64,000 nt of DNA from Streptomyces sp. NBC_01294 (GCF_035917235.1 NZ_CP108423.1:744001-808000), one strand, 5' to 3'; counted from the stretch's first letter, positions 43,587 to 54,987 are shown. Notes: generated by a model from the sequence alone, not told the origin. Numbers and translations are program-made.

Positions 43587-44576
43587 GTGATCCGAAAACT
43601 CTCGATACTCGACCGGTCCCGCACCCGGCAGGGCCACCCGGCCGCGCAGGCCCTGCGGGACACCGTGGATCTGGCCCGGACGGCGGAGGAGCTCGGCTAC
43701 CACCGCTTCTGGGTGTCCGAGCACCACAGCGTGCCCGGGGTCGCGGGCTCCGCGCCGACGGTGCTGGCCGCCGCGGTCGCCGGGGCGACCCGCCGGATCC
43801 GGGTCGGCACGGGCGGCGTGATGCTGCCCAACCACCAGCCGCTGGTGGTCGCGGAGCAGTTCGGGGTCCTGGAGTCGCTGTTCCCCGGCCGGATCGACAT
43901 GGGGCTCGGCCGCTCGGTCGGCTTCACCAACGGCATCCGGCGGGCGCTGGGCCGCGACACGGGGGACGCCGACCGCTTCGAGGAGCAGCTGGCCGAGCTG
44001 CTGGGCTGGCTCGACGGCACCCAGCAGGCCCACCCCGAGGTGCACGCCCGCCCCGCCGAAGGGCTGCGGATACCGGCCTACGTGCTGGCCACCGGCGAGG
44101 GGGCCGGGATCGCCGCCCGGGCCGGGCTGCCGGTGGTGGTCGGCGATCTGCGGGCCCGCGGCCGGGTCGCCGAGATCGTGGACACGTACCGCAAGGAGTT
44201 CCGGCCCTCCGTACGGGGCACGCGGCCGTACGTCGTGATCTCCGGGACGGTGGCGGTCGCCGCGAGCACGGAGGAGGCCCGGCGCCTGCTGGTTCCGGAG
44301 GCCTGGTCCCTCGCGTACTCCCGCACCCGGGGCAGCTTCCCGCCGCTCCGCCCGGCCGCGGAGGTCGAGGCCCTGGAGATGACCCCGAAGGAGCGGGAGC
44401 TGTACGAGGGCGCCCTCGGCGGGCACATCCACGGCACCGAGGAGCAGGTCGCGGCGGAGCTGTCCGAGGTGGCGGCGCTGACCGGCGCGGACGAACTGCT
44501 GGTCACCACCTCCACGTACGACCGGGAGGCGCTGCTGGACTCCTACGCGCGGCTGGCGCGGATCGCGGGCCTGTGA
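43587..44576 (+). CDS. LLM class flavin-dependent oxidoreductase (MsnO8-like)
   Basis: 329 aa from GTG 43587. Luciferase-like TIM barrel: LARTAEELGYHRFWVSEHHSVPGVAGSAPTVLAA, RIRVGTGGVMLPNHQPLVVAEQFGVLESLFPGRIDMGLGRSVGF, and C-terminal TGADELLVTTSTYDREALLDSYARLA. The pattern is the MsnO8 subfamily common in Streptomyces, using FMNH2 or F420. Substrate unknown. The 92 bp after it (44577-44668) hold imperfect GAGGCC/CTCTG repeats. Confidence 0.9.
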   Translation: MIRKLSILDRSRTRQGHPAAQALRDTVDLARTAEELGYHRFWVSEHHSVPGVAGSAPTVLAAAVAGATRRIRVGTGGVMLPNHQPLVVAEQFGVLESLFPGRIDMGLGRSVGFTNGIRRALGRDTGDADRFEEQLAELLGWLDGTQQAHPEVHARPAEGLRIPAYVLATGEGAGIAARAGLPVVVGDLRARGRVAEIVDTYRKEFRPSVRGTRPYVVISGTVAVAASTEEARRLLVPEAWSLAYSRTRGSFPPLRPAAEVEALEMTPKERELYEGALGGHIHGTEEQVAAELSEVAALTGADELLVTTSTYDREALLDSYARLARIAGL

Positions 44577-44668
44577 AGCCGAGCCTCTGGGGCGGCTCTC
44601 CGAGGCCGGCTCTCTGAGGCCGACCCTCTGACGACGGGCCTCGAAGACGAGCCTCTAAAATAGGACGA

Positions 44669-47116
44669 ATGCACCAGGACGCCGATCCCTCCACCCCTCC
44701 TCGCCCGTCCCTGGATCCGTACGTGCGGGTCCGGGGCGCCCGGGAGCACAACCTGCGCGGCGTAGACGTGGACATCCCGCGCGACGCGCTGACCGTGTTC
44801 ACCGGGGTCTCCGGGTCCGGGAAGAGCTCGCTCGCCTTCGGCACGCTCTACGCCGAGGCCCAGCGCCGGTACTTCGAGTCGGTGGCCCCGTACGCCCGCC
44901 GCCTGATCCACCAGATCGGCGCCCCCAAGGTGGACTCCGTCACCGGGCTGCCGCCGGCCGTCTCGCTGGAGCAGCGCCGCTCCTCCCCCGGCTCGCGCTC
45001 CTCGGTCGGCACGGTGACCCTGCTGTCCAACTCCCTGCGGATGCTGTACTCCCGGGCCGGGACCTATCCGCCGGGCGCCGAGCGCCTCGACTCCGACGCC
45101 TTCTCCCCCAACACCGCCGCCGGGGCCTGCCCTTCGTGCCACGGGATCGGCCGGATCCACCACACCAGCGAGGAACTCCTCGTTCCCGAACCTGAGCTGT
45201 CGATCCGTCAAGGGGCGATCGCCGCCTGGCCGGGCGCCTGGCAGGGCAAGAACCTGCGGGACATCCTGGATGCGCTCGGCCACGACGTGGACCGGCCCTG
45301 GCGGGAGCTGCCGGCGAAGGACCGCAAGTGGATCCTGTTCACCGAGGAGCAGCCGGTGGTGACCGTGCACCCGGTGCGGGAGGCGGAGCGGGTCCAACGG
45401 CCTTACCAGGGCACGTACATGAGCGCCCACCGCTACGTGATGCGGACCTTCGCCGACAGCAAGAGCGCCACGCTCCGGGCCCGCGCCGAGAAGTTCCTCG
45501 CCGATGCGCCGTGTCCGGTGTGCGAGGGGCGGCGGCTGCGTCCGGAGGCGCTGGCCGTGACCTTCGCCGGCTACGGGATCTCGGAGCTGGCGGCGATGGC
45601 GCTGAGCGACCTGGACCGCGTACTCGCCACCGCGCCTCCGGCCGGGGAGGCCGCGCGGGTGCTCGCCGAGGACCTGCGCTCGCGGATCGGTCCCGTCACG
45701 GAGCTGGGGCTGGGCTATCTGAGCCTGGACCGCACCGCGCCCACGCTGTCCGCGGGCGAGCTGCAGCGGCTGCGGCTGGCGACGCAGCTGCGGTCGGGGC
45801 TGTTCGGGGTGGTGTACGTCCTGGACGAGCCGTCGGCGGGGCTCCACCCGGCCGACACCGAGGCGCTGCTCGGGGTACTGGACCGGCTGAAGGAGGCCGG
45901 GAACACGGTCTTCGTCGTGGAACACCAGCTGGACGTGGTGCGGCACGCGGACTGGCTGGTGGACGTGGGACCGCTGGCCGGGGAGCACGGTGGGCGGGTG
46001 CTCCACAGCGGGCCGCCGCAGGCCCTGGCCGGCGTCGAGCAATCGGCGACGGCCCGGCACCTGTTCGCGGCGCGGGAGCCTGCCGCGGCGCCCCGGCCGG
46101 TGCGCGAGGCGACCGGGGAGGTGCGTCTGAGCGGTGTGGACCGGAACAACCTGCGGGATCTGGAGGCGCGGTTCCCGCTCGGGGTGTTCACGGCCGTGAC
46201 CGGGGTGTCGGGGTCGGGGAAGTCCACGCTGGTGGGGCAGGTGCTGGCCCGGGAGATCGGCGAACGGCTGGCCGAGCCGGACTTCCCCGTACGGCGGCTC
46301 GTGGAGGTGGACCAGAAGCCGATCGGCCGGACCCCGCGCTCCAACCTGGCCACGTACACGGGGCTGTTCGACGTGGTGCGCCGGCTCTTCACGGCGGCCC
46401 CGGAGGCCCGGGCGCGCGGCTGGAAGGCGGGCCGGTTCTCCTTCAACGTGGCGGGCGGCCGGTGCGAGACCTGCCAGGGCGAGGGCTTCGTCTCGGTGGA
46501 GCTGCTGTTCCTGCCCAGTACGTACGCCCCGTGCCCCGAGTGCGGTGGCGCGCGGTACAACACCGAGACCCTGGAGGTCCGGTACGCGGGCCTGAACATC
46601 GCGGAGGTGCTCGCGCTGACGGTGGAGTCCGCAGCCGGCTTCTTCGCGGAGGTCCCGGCGGCGGCGCGCAGCCTGCGCGCGCTGGAGGACATCGGGCTGG
46701 GGTACCTGCGGCTGGGGCAGCCGGCCACCGAGCTGTCGGGCGGCGAGGCGCAGCGGATCAAGCTGGCCACGGAGCTGCAGCGGCTGCGCCGGGACCCCAC
46801 GCTGTACCTGCTGGACGAGCCGACGACCGGACTGCATCCGGCCGATGTGCGGGTGCTGCTGCGGCAGTTGCACGGGCTGGTGGACGCCGGGCACTCGGTG
46901 GTGGTCGTGGAGCACGACATGGACGTGGTGGCGGGCGCGGACTGGGTGATCGACCTGGGGCCGGGCGGCGGCGCGCAGGGCGGGCTGATCGTTGCGGAGG
47001 GCACCCCGTGGGAGGTGGCCCGCACCCCGGGCAGCCGTACGGCGGACTACCTCGCGCGGGCGCTGGACACGGTCACCGTCGACGTCGCGGTCGCGGGCGG
47101 AACGGCGTCCGCCTAG
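44669..47116 (+). CDS. UvrA2-type excinuclease ATPase
   Basis: 815 aa, shorter than UvrA (~950) because the UvrB-binding insert is missing, which marks class II UvrA (UvrA2/DrrC-like). Two ABC modules: Walker A FTGVSGSGKSSLAFGTLY (~residue 50) and TAVTGVSGSGKSTLVG (~515); signature LSAGELQRLRLA and LSGGEAQRIKLATEL; Walker B VVYVLDEPSAGLH and LYLLDEPTTGLHP. Zinc modules CPSCHGIG, CPVCEG and CETCQGEGF with CPECGG are present. Known: such proteins protect against DNA-intercalating drugs or act as accessory repair ATPases. Confidence 0.92.
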   Translation: MHQDADPSTPPRPSLDPYVRVRGAREHNLRGVDVDIPRDALTVFTGVSGSGKSSLAFGTLYAEAQRRYFESVAPYARRLIHQIGAPKVDSVTGLPPAVSLEQRRSSPGSRSSVGTVTLLSNSLRMLYSRAGTYPPGAERLDSDAFSPNTAAGACPSCHGIGRIHHTSEELLVPEPELSIRQGAIAAWPGAWQGKNLRDILDALGHDVDRPWRELPAKDRKWILFTEEQPVVTVHPVREAERVQRPYQGTYMSAHRYVMRTFADSKSATLRARAEKFLADAPCPVCEGRRLRPEALAVTFAGYGISELAAMALSDLDRVLATAPPAGEAARVLAEDLRSRIGPVTELGLGYLSLDRTAPTLSAGELQRLRLATQLRSGLFGVVYVLDEPSAGLHPADTEALLGVLDRLKEAGNTVFVVEHQLDVVRHADWLVDVGPLAGEHGGRVLHSGPPQALAGVEQSATARHLFAAREPAAAPRPVREATGEVRLSGVDRNNLRDLEARFPLGVFTAVTGVSGSGKSTLVGQVLAREIGERLAEPDFPVRRLVEVDQKPIGRTPRSNLATYTGLFDVVRRLFTAAPEARARGWKAGRFSFNVAGGRCETCQGEGFVSVELLFLPSTYAPCPECGGARYNTETLEVRYAGLNIAEVLALTVESAAGFFAEVPAAARSLRALEDIGLGYLRLGQPATELSGGEAQRIKLATELQRLRRDPTLYLLDEPTTGLHPADVRVLLRQLHGLVDAGHSVVVVEHDMDVVAGADWVIDLGPGGGAQGGLIVAEGTPWEVARTPGSRTADYLARALDTVTVDVAVAGGTASA

Positions 47117-47159
47117 CGTGTACGGCAGGTGGTGTTCCCGAGCGAAACGGCACGCCGTC

Positions 47160-47855
47160 ATGGCAGACAAACCCGCTGTGGTCCTGGTCCACGGTTTCTG
47201 GGGCGGAGCCGCCCACTGGTCGAACGTCATCGTCGAGCTCCACCGGCGCGGTTTCACCGACCTGCACGCCGTGGAGAACCCGCTGACCTCACTGGCGGAC
47301 GACGCCGAGCGCACCCGGAAGATGGTGCGACAGGTCGACGGCCCGGTCGTGCTGGTCGGGCACTCCTACGGCGGCGCGGTGATCACCGAGGCGGGCGACC
47401 TGCCCAACGTCGCCGGGCTGGTCTACATCGCGGCGTTCGCCCCGGACGCGGGCGAGAGCCCGGGGCAGATCAGTCAGGAGCTGCCGCCGGCAGCGTTCGA
47501 GAACATCGCCCCCGACTCCGACGGCTACCTGTGGATCAAGCAGGACAAGTTCCGCGAGAGCTTCTGCCAGGACCTGGGCGCGGACGAGGCCCTGGTCATG
47601 GCGGTGACCCAGAAGGCGCCGCTGGCCTCGACGTTCGGCGACGCCGTCACCGCCCCGGCCTGGAGGAAGAAGCCGGTCTGGTACCAGGTCTCCACCCAGG
47701 ACCGCATGATCCACCCCGACAACGAACGCCGCATGGCCCAACGGATGAACCCCCGCAAGCTCATCGAGCTGGATGCGAGCCACGCCTCGCTCGCCTCCCA
47801 GCCCGGCCCGGTCACCGACCTCATCGAGACGGCGGCCGGCGAACTCACCGGGTAG
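47160..47855 (+). CDS. Alpha/beta hydrolase
   Basis: 231 aa from ATG 47160. AB hydrolase_6-like: VVLVHGFWGGAAHWSNVI (oxyanion loop), catalytic Ser in VVLVGHSYGGAVITEAG (~residue 72), acid in STQDRMIHPDNE and His in ELDASHASLASQP (~211). Family similar to plant methyl-esterase/hydroxynitrile-lyase-like and Streptomyces stress-induced hydrolases. Cytosolic, stand-alone. It follows the UvrA2 gene by 43 bp; a TAGCGT -10-like hexamer in between may give it its own promoter. Confidence 0.9.
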   Translation: MADKPAVVLVHGFWGGAAHWSNVIVELHRRGFTDLHAVENPLTSLADDAERTRKMVRQVDGPVVLVGHSYGGAVITEAGDLPNVAGLVYIAAFAPDAGESPGQISQELPPAAFENIAPDSDGYLWIKQDKFRESFCQDLGADEALVMAVTQKAPLASTFGDAVTAPAWRKKPVWYQVSTQDRMIHPDNERRMAQRMNPRKLIELDASHASLASQPGPVTDLIETAAGELTG

Positions 47856-47874
47856 GGATCCGCTCGCTGCGGCC

Positions 47875-47915
47875 CTGATCGCCCGGAGACCCGTCGGGGG
47901 GCTCCGGGCGATCAG
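47875..47915. terminator. Bidirectional terminator
   Basis: Perfect 14-bp stem ctgatcgcccggag (47875-47888) and complement at 47902-47915, 13-nt loop, between convergent genes; the right arm overlaps the stop of the histidine-phosphatase gene. Confidence 0.8.
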
Positions 47916-48562
47916 GCGTCCCCGGGCAGGAGCTGCTGGGGCAGTTCGCGGAAGCTCCACTGCCCCCGGCGGCGGGTGAACATCCAGACGAGGTCGTAGC
48001 GGTCGGGCCAGGTCGCGGGAGTGCCGGGGACCCGGTGGGCGCCGATGGCCCCGATCAGGCGGGGGATGCCGGTGTGCTCCCAGCAGACGAGGACGGGCAT
48101 GGGGGCGGCCAGCGCCGCCTGGACGAGGGCGGTTTCGGCGCCGAGGGCGAACTCGGTGCGGACCGGGGTGCGCAGGGCGCCGGCGAGCGCCGCCACGGTC
48201 TGCCGGCACCGCGCGGGCGCCCCCTGCTTGCCGCCGGCCGCGAAGACCGCGGCGGGCCGGGGCAGCGAGGAGCCGCGGGCCGGCGGGAAGAGGCGCGGGA
48301 GCTCCTCGGCCCGGCGCCAGCCGCGGCCGGCCAGCGAGCCGGGGTCGTCCTCGCCCTCCTCGTCCCAGCCGGAGTCGCCGGTGTACGGCTTCTCCGCGTG
48401 GCGGATCACCATGATCAGGGCGTCCTTGGGCCCGGCCTGCGGGCCGGGCGCCGGGGCGCGGGGGTCTTCCCCGCCCGAGCAGCCGGCCACGGCCAGCGGG
48501 GCGAGGGCGGCGGCCAGTACGGCTCGGCGGCGCGGTCCGGACCCGGCGGGGGCTTCTGGCAT
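47912..48562 (-). CDS. Lipoprotein histidine phosphatase
   Basis: 216 aa from ATG 48562 (GGGGGA ten nt upstream; ATG 48580 possible). Twin-Arg/hydrophobic leader RRRAVLAAALAPLAVAGC with lipobox AVAGC, then a phosphoglycerate-mutase-like domain: RHG-type motif MVIRHAEKPY, CRQTVAALAGAL and second catalytic His region CWEHTGIPRLI. Lipid-anchored on the outside of the membrane; phosphatase of unknown substrate. Shares its terminator with the convergent hydrolase. Confidence 0.85.
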   Translation of the reverse strand: MPEAPAGSGPRRRAVLAAALAPLAVAGCSGGEDPRAPAPGPQAGPKDALIMVIRHAEKPYTGDSGWDEEGEDDPGSLAGRGWRRAEELPRLFPPARGSSLPRPAAVFAAGGKQGAPARCRQTVAALAGALRTPVRTEFALGAETALVQAALAAPMPVLVCWEHTGIPRLIGAIGAHRVPGTPATWPDRYDLVWMFTRRRGQWSFRELPQQLLPGDA

Positions 48563-48693
48563 GGCGCCACTGTCCCCCATGGCCCGGGCCCCGCCGGGGT
48601 GCGGCGCGGTGTGGGCTGCGCCGGTCAGCCGATCGGCGCAGGGGCCGAGCGACGCAGGGCCGAGCGGCGGGTGAGGCGCCTCGGGATCAGGAG

Positions 48694-49436
48694 TCAGCGG
48701 GGGCCCTTGCGCACCGCCCGCAGCCATTCCTTGTTCATCGCGGCGATCGACGGCAGCGGGATGCCCTTCGGGCAGGCCGTGGCGCACTCCCCGGTGAGGG
48801 TGCAGCCGCCGAAGCCCTCCTCGTCCATCCGGGCCACCATGTCCAGCACCCGGGTCTCCCGCTCGGGGGAACCCTGCGGCAGCACGTTCAGGTGGTTGAC
48901 CTTGGCGGAGGTGAAGAGCATCGCGGAGCCGTTGGGGCAGGCCGCCACGCAGGCCCCGCAGCCGATGCACTCGGCGTGCTCGAAGGCGAAATCGGCGTCG
49001 GCCTTGGGGACGGCGGTGGCGTGCGCCTCGGGGGCGGAGCCGGTGGGCGCGGTGATGTAGCCGCCCGCCTGGACGATCCGGTCGAAGGCGCCCCGGTCGA
49101 CGACGAGGTCCTTGACCACCGGGAAGGCGGCGGCCCGCCAGGGCTCGACGTCGATGGTGTCGCCGTCGGCGAAGGACCGCATGTGGAGCTGGCAGGTGGT
49201 GGTGCGCTCCGGGCCGTGGGCGTCGCCGTTGATGACGAGGCTGCAGGCGCCGCAGATGCCCTCGCGGCAGTCGTGGTCGAAGGCGACCGGGTCCTCGCCG
49301 CGCAGGATGAGGTCCTCGTTGAGAGTGTCGAGCATCTCCAGGAAGGACATGTCCTCGGAGATCCCGTCGACCTCGTACGAGGCCATGTGGCCGGGGGCGT
49401 CGGCGCCGCGCTGGCGCCAGACGCGCAGGGTGAGCT

Positions 49437-49440
<4 letters not shown>
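48694..49440 (-). CDS. sdhB: Succinate dehydrogenase/fumarate reductase iron-sulfur subunit
   Basis: 248 aa. N-terminal [2Fe-2S] ferredoxin domain with [15 protein letters not shown] and TTTCQLH; C-terminal dicluster domain with [17 protein letters not shown] and [24 protein letters not shown]. Transfers electrons from SdhA FADH2 to the quinone site. ATG 49440 overlaps the sdhA stop (ATGA). The CPNGSA spacing belongs to the three-subunit, B-type-like actinobacterial enzyme. Third gene of sdhCAB. Confidence 0.95.
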
Positions 49441-51404
<1,964 letters not shown>

Positions 51405-51406
51405 GG

Positions 51407-52111
51407 TCAGTTCACCACTCCGGTCATGACGGCTACGGGGACGGCCACGAAGCCGGCGAAGAGGACGAGGGCCAGCCCGTTGGCCAGGATCTTCAGCGTC
51501 CGGTCGCGCCGGGCGCTGCCCGCACCGAGGGTCTGCGCCGCGCTCCAGAAGCCGTGGCGAACGTGCAGTCCGACGGCGGCCATCGCCACGATGTAGATCG
51601 TGTTCCCGTACCAGGTGGAGAAGGTGGCGAGGACGTTCTCGTAGGGGTGGCCGGCCCAGGCGCGCTCGTTGAGGGTGAGCGTCGTGAGGTCGAGCAGGTG
51701 CCAGACGATGAACAGGCCGAGGATGATGCCGCCCCAGCGCATGGTGCGGGTGGCGTAGCTCGCGCGGCGGCGCTTGTGGGCGTACTTCACCGGGCGGGCC
51801 TTGATGTCGCGGCGGCTGAGCTGGTACGCGGACACGGCGTGGGCGACGACCGCGACGAGCAGCACCACGCGGACGATCCACAGGGCCCACTCGTGGTGGA
51901 GGAGGGGCGCACCGAGGGTGCGCAGCCAGTGGGCGTAGCCGTTGAACTCGTCCGCCCCGAAGAAGATCTTGAGGTTGCCGAGCATGTGCGCGACGAGGTA
52001 GCCGAGCATGATCAGGCCGGAGACCGCCATGACGGTCTTCTTGCCGATGGTGGAGTCCCAGACGGCCGATGCGGCGGAGCCGCCTGTCCGAGTACGCGTT
52101 GCCAAAGCCAT
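51407..52111 (-). CDS. sdhC: Succinate dehydrogenase cytochrome b subunit
   Basis: 234 aa from ATG 52111. Five hydrophobic helices: [99 protein letters not shown] and [20 protein letters not shown]. Conserved His in helices 1-4 (AHMLGN, VAHAVS, VWHLLD, LHVRHG) are right for two haem b. Single-anchor type as in Bacillus/actinobacterial SQR. First gene of sdhCAB, divergent from the LysR regulator. Confidence 0.93.
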   Translation of the reverse strand: MALATRTRTGGSAASAVWDSTIGKKTVMAVSGLIMLGYLVAHMLGNLKIFFGADEFNGYAHWLRTLGAPLLHHEWALWIVRVVLLVAVVAHAVSAYQLSRRDIKARPVKYAHKRRRASYATRTMRWGGIILGLFIVWHLLDLTTLTLNERAWAGHPYENVLATFSTWYGNTIYIVAMAAVGLHVRHGFWSAAQTLGAGSARRDRTLKILANGLALVLFAGFVAVPVAVMTGVVN

Positions 52112-52170
52112 GGAACCGACGGTAGGGACCAAGCACCCGAAAGGTCCAAGACATGATGCCGGTCATCTTG

Positions 52171-52185
52171 ATAGACATGACCTAT
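52171..52185. promoter_or_regulatory. Putative LysR operator over the lysR start
   Basis: atagacatgacctat has ATAG/CTAT arms (52171-52174, 52182-52185) with T-N11-A geometry, lies between sdhC and the LysR gene and covers the LysR start codon. Absence of any Shine-Dalgarno there suggests a leaderless, autoregulated lysR mRNA. Confidence 0.4.
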
Positions 52186-53062
52186 GCAGCTTCAGCAGCT
52201 CCAGTACTTCGTGACTGTCGCCGAGACCCGGCACTTCACCCGGGCCGCGGAGCGGGTGCATGTGGCGCAGCCCTCGCTCTCCCAGCAGATCAAGGCACTG
52301 GAACGGGAACTGGGAGCCGAGCTCTTCAGCCGGGCACGCGGGAACATCACCCTCACCGACGCGGGCGAGACCCTGCTGCCGCTGGCCCGGCGGATCCTGG
52401 CGGACGCGGACACCGCACGGCTGGAGGTGCAGGAACTGGCGCAGCTGCGCCGCGGGCGGGTGCGCCTGGGGGCCACGCCCAGCGTGTGCACGGGCCTGCT
52501 GCCGGACGTCCTGCGGGCCTTCCACGCGGCGCACCCGGGGATCGAGCTGATGATCGAGGAGAGCGGTTCCCTCGACCTCGTACGGGAGCTCGCGCGCGGG
52601 GCTCTGGACCTCGCCCTGATCGCGATGCCCCTGCCCCCCTCGGCCCCGGCCCTGACCACGGTGGAACTGCTCACGGAAGACCTGGTGGTGGTCTCCTCGA
52701 CGGAGCGCCCGGCACCCGGCGGGGGCGGCGAGCTGACCATCTCGGGGCTGCGCGACGAACCGATGGTGATGTTCCGGCACGGCTACGACCTGCGGGAGCT
52801 GACCGTGACGGCCTGCCGCGCGGAGGGCTTCGAGCCGGTCTTCACGGTGGAGGGCGGCGAGATGGACGCGGTCCTCGGCTTCGTCCGGGCGGGGCTCGGC
52901 ATCGCTGTGGTCCCGGCGATGGTGGTCGACCGCGCCGGTCCCGGCCTGCGGGCGACCTCGCTGGCCGGCTCCCCGCTGCGCCGCACGATCGCCCTGGCCC
53001 ACCGCACCGACGTGGCTCCCCCGCGGGCGGCCCGCGAGCTGAAGCGCATGCTGGTGGGCTGA
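52184..53062 (+). CDS. LysR family transcriptional regulator
   Basis: 292 aa. N-terminal winged helix-turn-helix LQYFVTVAETRHFTRAAERVHVAQPSLSQQIKALERELGAELFSR (~residues 6-50), then the two-lobed LysR substrate domain (RRGRVRLGATPSVCTGLLP; VRELARGALDLALIAM; EPMVMFRHGYDLRELT; AVLGFVRAGLGIAVVPAMV). Divergent from sdhCAB with 72 bp between starts, so it is the likely regulator of the operon. No ribosome site at the ATG. Confidence 0.92.
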   Translation: MQLQQLQYFVTVAETRHFTRAAERVHVAQPSLSQQIKALERELGAELFSRARGNITLTDAGETLLPLARRILADADTARLEVQELAQLRRGRVRLGATPSVCTGLLPDVLRAFHAAHPGIELMIEESGSLDLVRELARGALDLALIAMPLPPSAPALTTVELLTEDLVVVSSTERPAPGGGGELTISGLRDEPMVMFRHGYDLRELTVTACRAEGFEPVFTVEGGEMDAVLGFVRAGLGIAVVPAMVVDRAGPGLRATSLAGSPLRRTIALAHRTDVAPPRAARELKRMLVG

Positions 53063-53145
53063 GGCATCCGCTCGGCCGCGCCAGGGACGGCCGCGGGCGG
53101 GACGGCCAGGCCCGGGTCAGCCGGGCCCGCGCGGGCGCGGCGCAA

Positions 53146-53790
53146 TCAGGCGCCGGGTATGGGCAACTCCCGCTCGAGGCCGCCGGCGAGCATCCCGAAG
53201 GCCAGATCGGCATCGGCCACGGCGTCCGGGTACGCCTCGTCGGCGCTCCGGCCGGCGTCGATCCGGCGCCAGTTCTCCCGGCCGAGCTCCTGGCGCACCG
53301 TCACCAGATGCAGGGCCGCCAGCCGGGACGCGAGGGACGGTACGGACTCCGCCTCGAACACGGCCGCCAGCAGCTCCACTTCGCGAGCCGTGTAGTGGGC
53401 GAGCCGGGACTCGAGGCTCGCGGTGGAGTAGAGGAGCCGCTCGAACGCCAGGACGTTCGGGTGGTCGCAGAGCCCGGTGATCGGGTCGCGTTCGGCGAGG
53501 GCCGCCAGGAAGTGCGCGTGCACCGCCCGCACCGGGCTCTGGCCGGCGGGCCGGTCGCGCACGATGCGGGCCGCTTCGTCCTGGTGGTCGGCGAAGCGGT
53601 CCAGCACCAGGTCCTCCTTGCTCGGGAAGTACCGGAACAGGGTGGGTTTGGAGACCTCCGCCGCGGCGGCGACATCGGCCACCGACACGGCATCGAAGCC
53701 TCGTTCCAGGAAGAGTTCCAGCGCCGTGGCCGCCAGGTGGCGACGCGTACGGAGCTTCTTGTTCTCGCGCAGACCCGTCGTGTTCTCCAT
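53146..53790 (-). CDS. TetR family transcriptional regulator
   Basis: 214 aa from ATG 53790 (GTG 53796 is also in frame). TetR_N: KKLRTRRHLAATALELFLERGFDAVSVADVAAAAEVSKPTLFRYFPSKEDLVLD (~residues 10-65), with TTLFRYF-type recognition helix. The C-terminal ligand domain is all helical. Divergent from a flavin monooxygenase gene across a conspicuously AT-rich gap with an inverted repeat; most likely represses that gene. Confidence 0.93.
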   Translation of the reverse strand: MENTTGLRENKKLRTRRHLAATALELFLERGFDAVSVADVAAAAEVSKPTLFRYFPSKEDLVLDRFADHQDEAARIVRDRPAGQSPVRAVHAHFLAALAERDPITGLCDHPNVLAFERLLYSTASLESRLAHYTAREVELLAAVFEAESVPSLASRLAALHLVTVRQELGRENWRRIDAGRSADEAYPDAVADADLAFGMLAGGLERELPIPGA

Positions 53791-53812
53791 GCACACAGCG
53801 TAGCACGAATTC

Positions 53813-53841
53813 TTGACCGAGTAATTTTTTTAACCGGGTTG
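53813..53841. promoter_or_regulatory. AT-rich divergent promoter with imperfect dyad
   Basis: Arms ttgaccgagtaa (53813-53824) and ttaaccgggttg (53830-53841) are inverted with 8 of 12 pairs matching, around a run of Ts. In a 72% GC background this is striking and is the obvious binding site for the adjacent TetR. Confidence 0.5.
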
Positions 53842-53895
53842 CTTTTTTCTCGGAGAGCCGCTTTCCTTGGAACAACGACGACGAGAGGACCTCCG

Positions 53896-54987
53896 ATGAC
53901 CGGCGACATGACCGACGTACCGACCGACGTTCTGATCGCGGGCTCCGGCCCCACGGGCCTCACCCTGGCCTGCGACCTCGCCCTCCGCGGCCTCACCGTG
54001 CGGATCATCGACCAGCGCACGGAGCCGCACCGCGAATCGCGTGGCAAGGGCCTCACCCCGGAGAGCATCGCGACCTTCGGACCACTGGGCGTCGCGGAGC
54101 GCATGGCGGCCGTCGGCCGGGCGGGGGTGACCCTCCGCAAGTACTTCGACGGCGCTTGCGTGGGCGACACCACCGTCGAGGACGGTCTGGTCATCGGCCA
54201 GTGGCAGGTCGAGCGGGTGCTGCGCGAGCGGTTGTCCGAGCTGGGCGTGCACGTCGAGTACGGGGCCCGACTGGCCGGGATCGGCCAGGACGCGGAGGGA
54301 GTGAGCACCCGGCTCGCGGACGGCCGGTCCGTCCGCAGTCGCTATCTCGCCGGGTGCGACGGCGGCCGCAGCGCGTCCCGCGGGCTGCTCGGGATCCCGT
54401 TCGAGGGGAGCACGGCGCAGGAGGAGGTCATGGTGCTGGGGGACGTGAGGGCGCCGGGACTGAGCCGGGAGTTCTGGCACCAGTGGTTCACTTCCGACGG
54501 CGGTGGCGTGCTGCTGTGCCCGATACCGGGGACGGACAGCTTCCAGCTGCAGGCCTCGCGGGAGTTGGACGAGCGGGGCGAGCCGCTGCCGCCCTCGCTG
54601 GAGAGCTTCCAGAGGCTGTTCGACCGGCACGCCCGGATGCCCGGGATACGGCTGGAGGAAGCCACGTGGCTGTCGTCCTGGCGGGTCAACGTCCGTATGG
54701 CCACCCGGTTGCGGGAGGGCCGGGCGTTCCTCGCCGGGGACGCGGCGCACGTCCACCCGATAGCCGGCGGGCTCGGCATGAACACCGGGATCCAGGACGC
54801 GGTCACCCTCGGGCGGACCCTGGCCGCCGCGCTCACCGGGCCGGCCGATAAGCATGTGCTCGATGCCTACGAGGCGGAGCGCCTGCCGGTGGCGGCGGAG
54901 CTGCTGGTGGACACCGCTCAGCGGATGGAGCGCGTGCTGGCGGCGGTCCGCGAGCCCGGCATCGGGACGGAGGCGGGCCTGGGCTGA
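53896..54987 (+). CDS. FAD-dependent aromatic monooxygenase-like oxidoreductase
   Basis: 363 aa from ATG 53896 (GAGAGGACC upstream). Group A flavoprotein monooxygenase: VLIAGSGPTGLTLACDLALRG (~residues 12-32), SRGKGLTPESIATF, RYLAGCDGGRSASRGLLGI (DG motif, ~150-168) and AFLAGDAAHVHPIAGGLGMNTGIQDAVTLG (GD motif). It ends soon after the FAD domain, so it lacks the thioredoxin-like C-terminal domain of PheA/TfdB hydroxylases (usually >500 aa). Probably controlled by the divergent TetR gene. Substrate: an aromatic or polyketide-like molecule, unproven. Confidence 0.87.
   Translation: MTGDMTDVPTDVLIAGSGPTGLTLACDLALRGLTVRIIDQRTEPHRESRGKGLTPESIATFGPLGVAERMAAVGRAGVTLRKYFDGACVGDTTVEDGLVIGQWQVERVLRERLSELGVHVEYGARLAGIGQDAEGVSTRLADGRSVRSRYLAGCDGGRSASRGLLGIPFEGSTAQEEVMVLGDVRAPGLSREFWHQWFTSDGGGVLLCPIPGTDSFQLQASRELDERGEPLPPSLESFQRLFDRHARMPGIRLEEATWLSSWRVNVRMATRLREGRAFLAGDAAHVHPIAGGLGMNTGIQDAVTLGRTLAAALTGPADKHVLDAYEAERLPVAAELLVDTAQRMERVLAAVREPGIGTEAGLG

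Noticed and set aside
44543..47314. Minus-strand frame of ~920 codons opposite UvrA2
   Set aside because: Composition is His/Arg/Gly/Pro-rich without recognisable motifs, while the plus strand encodes a full two-module ABC ATPase.
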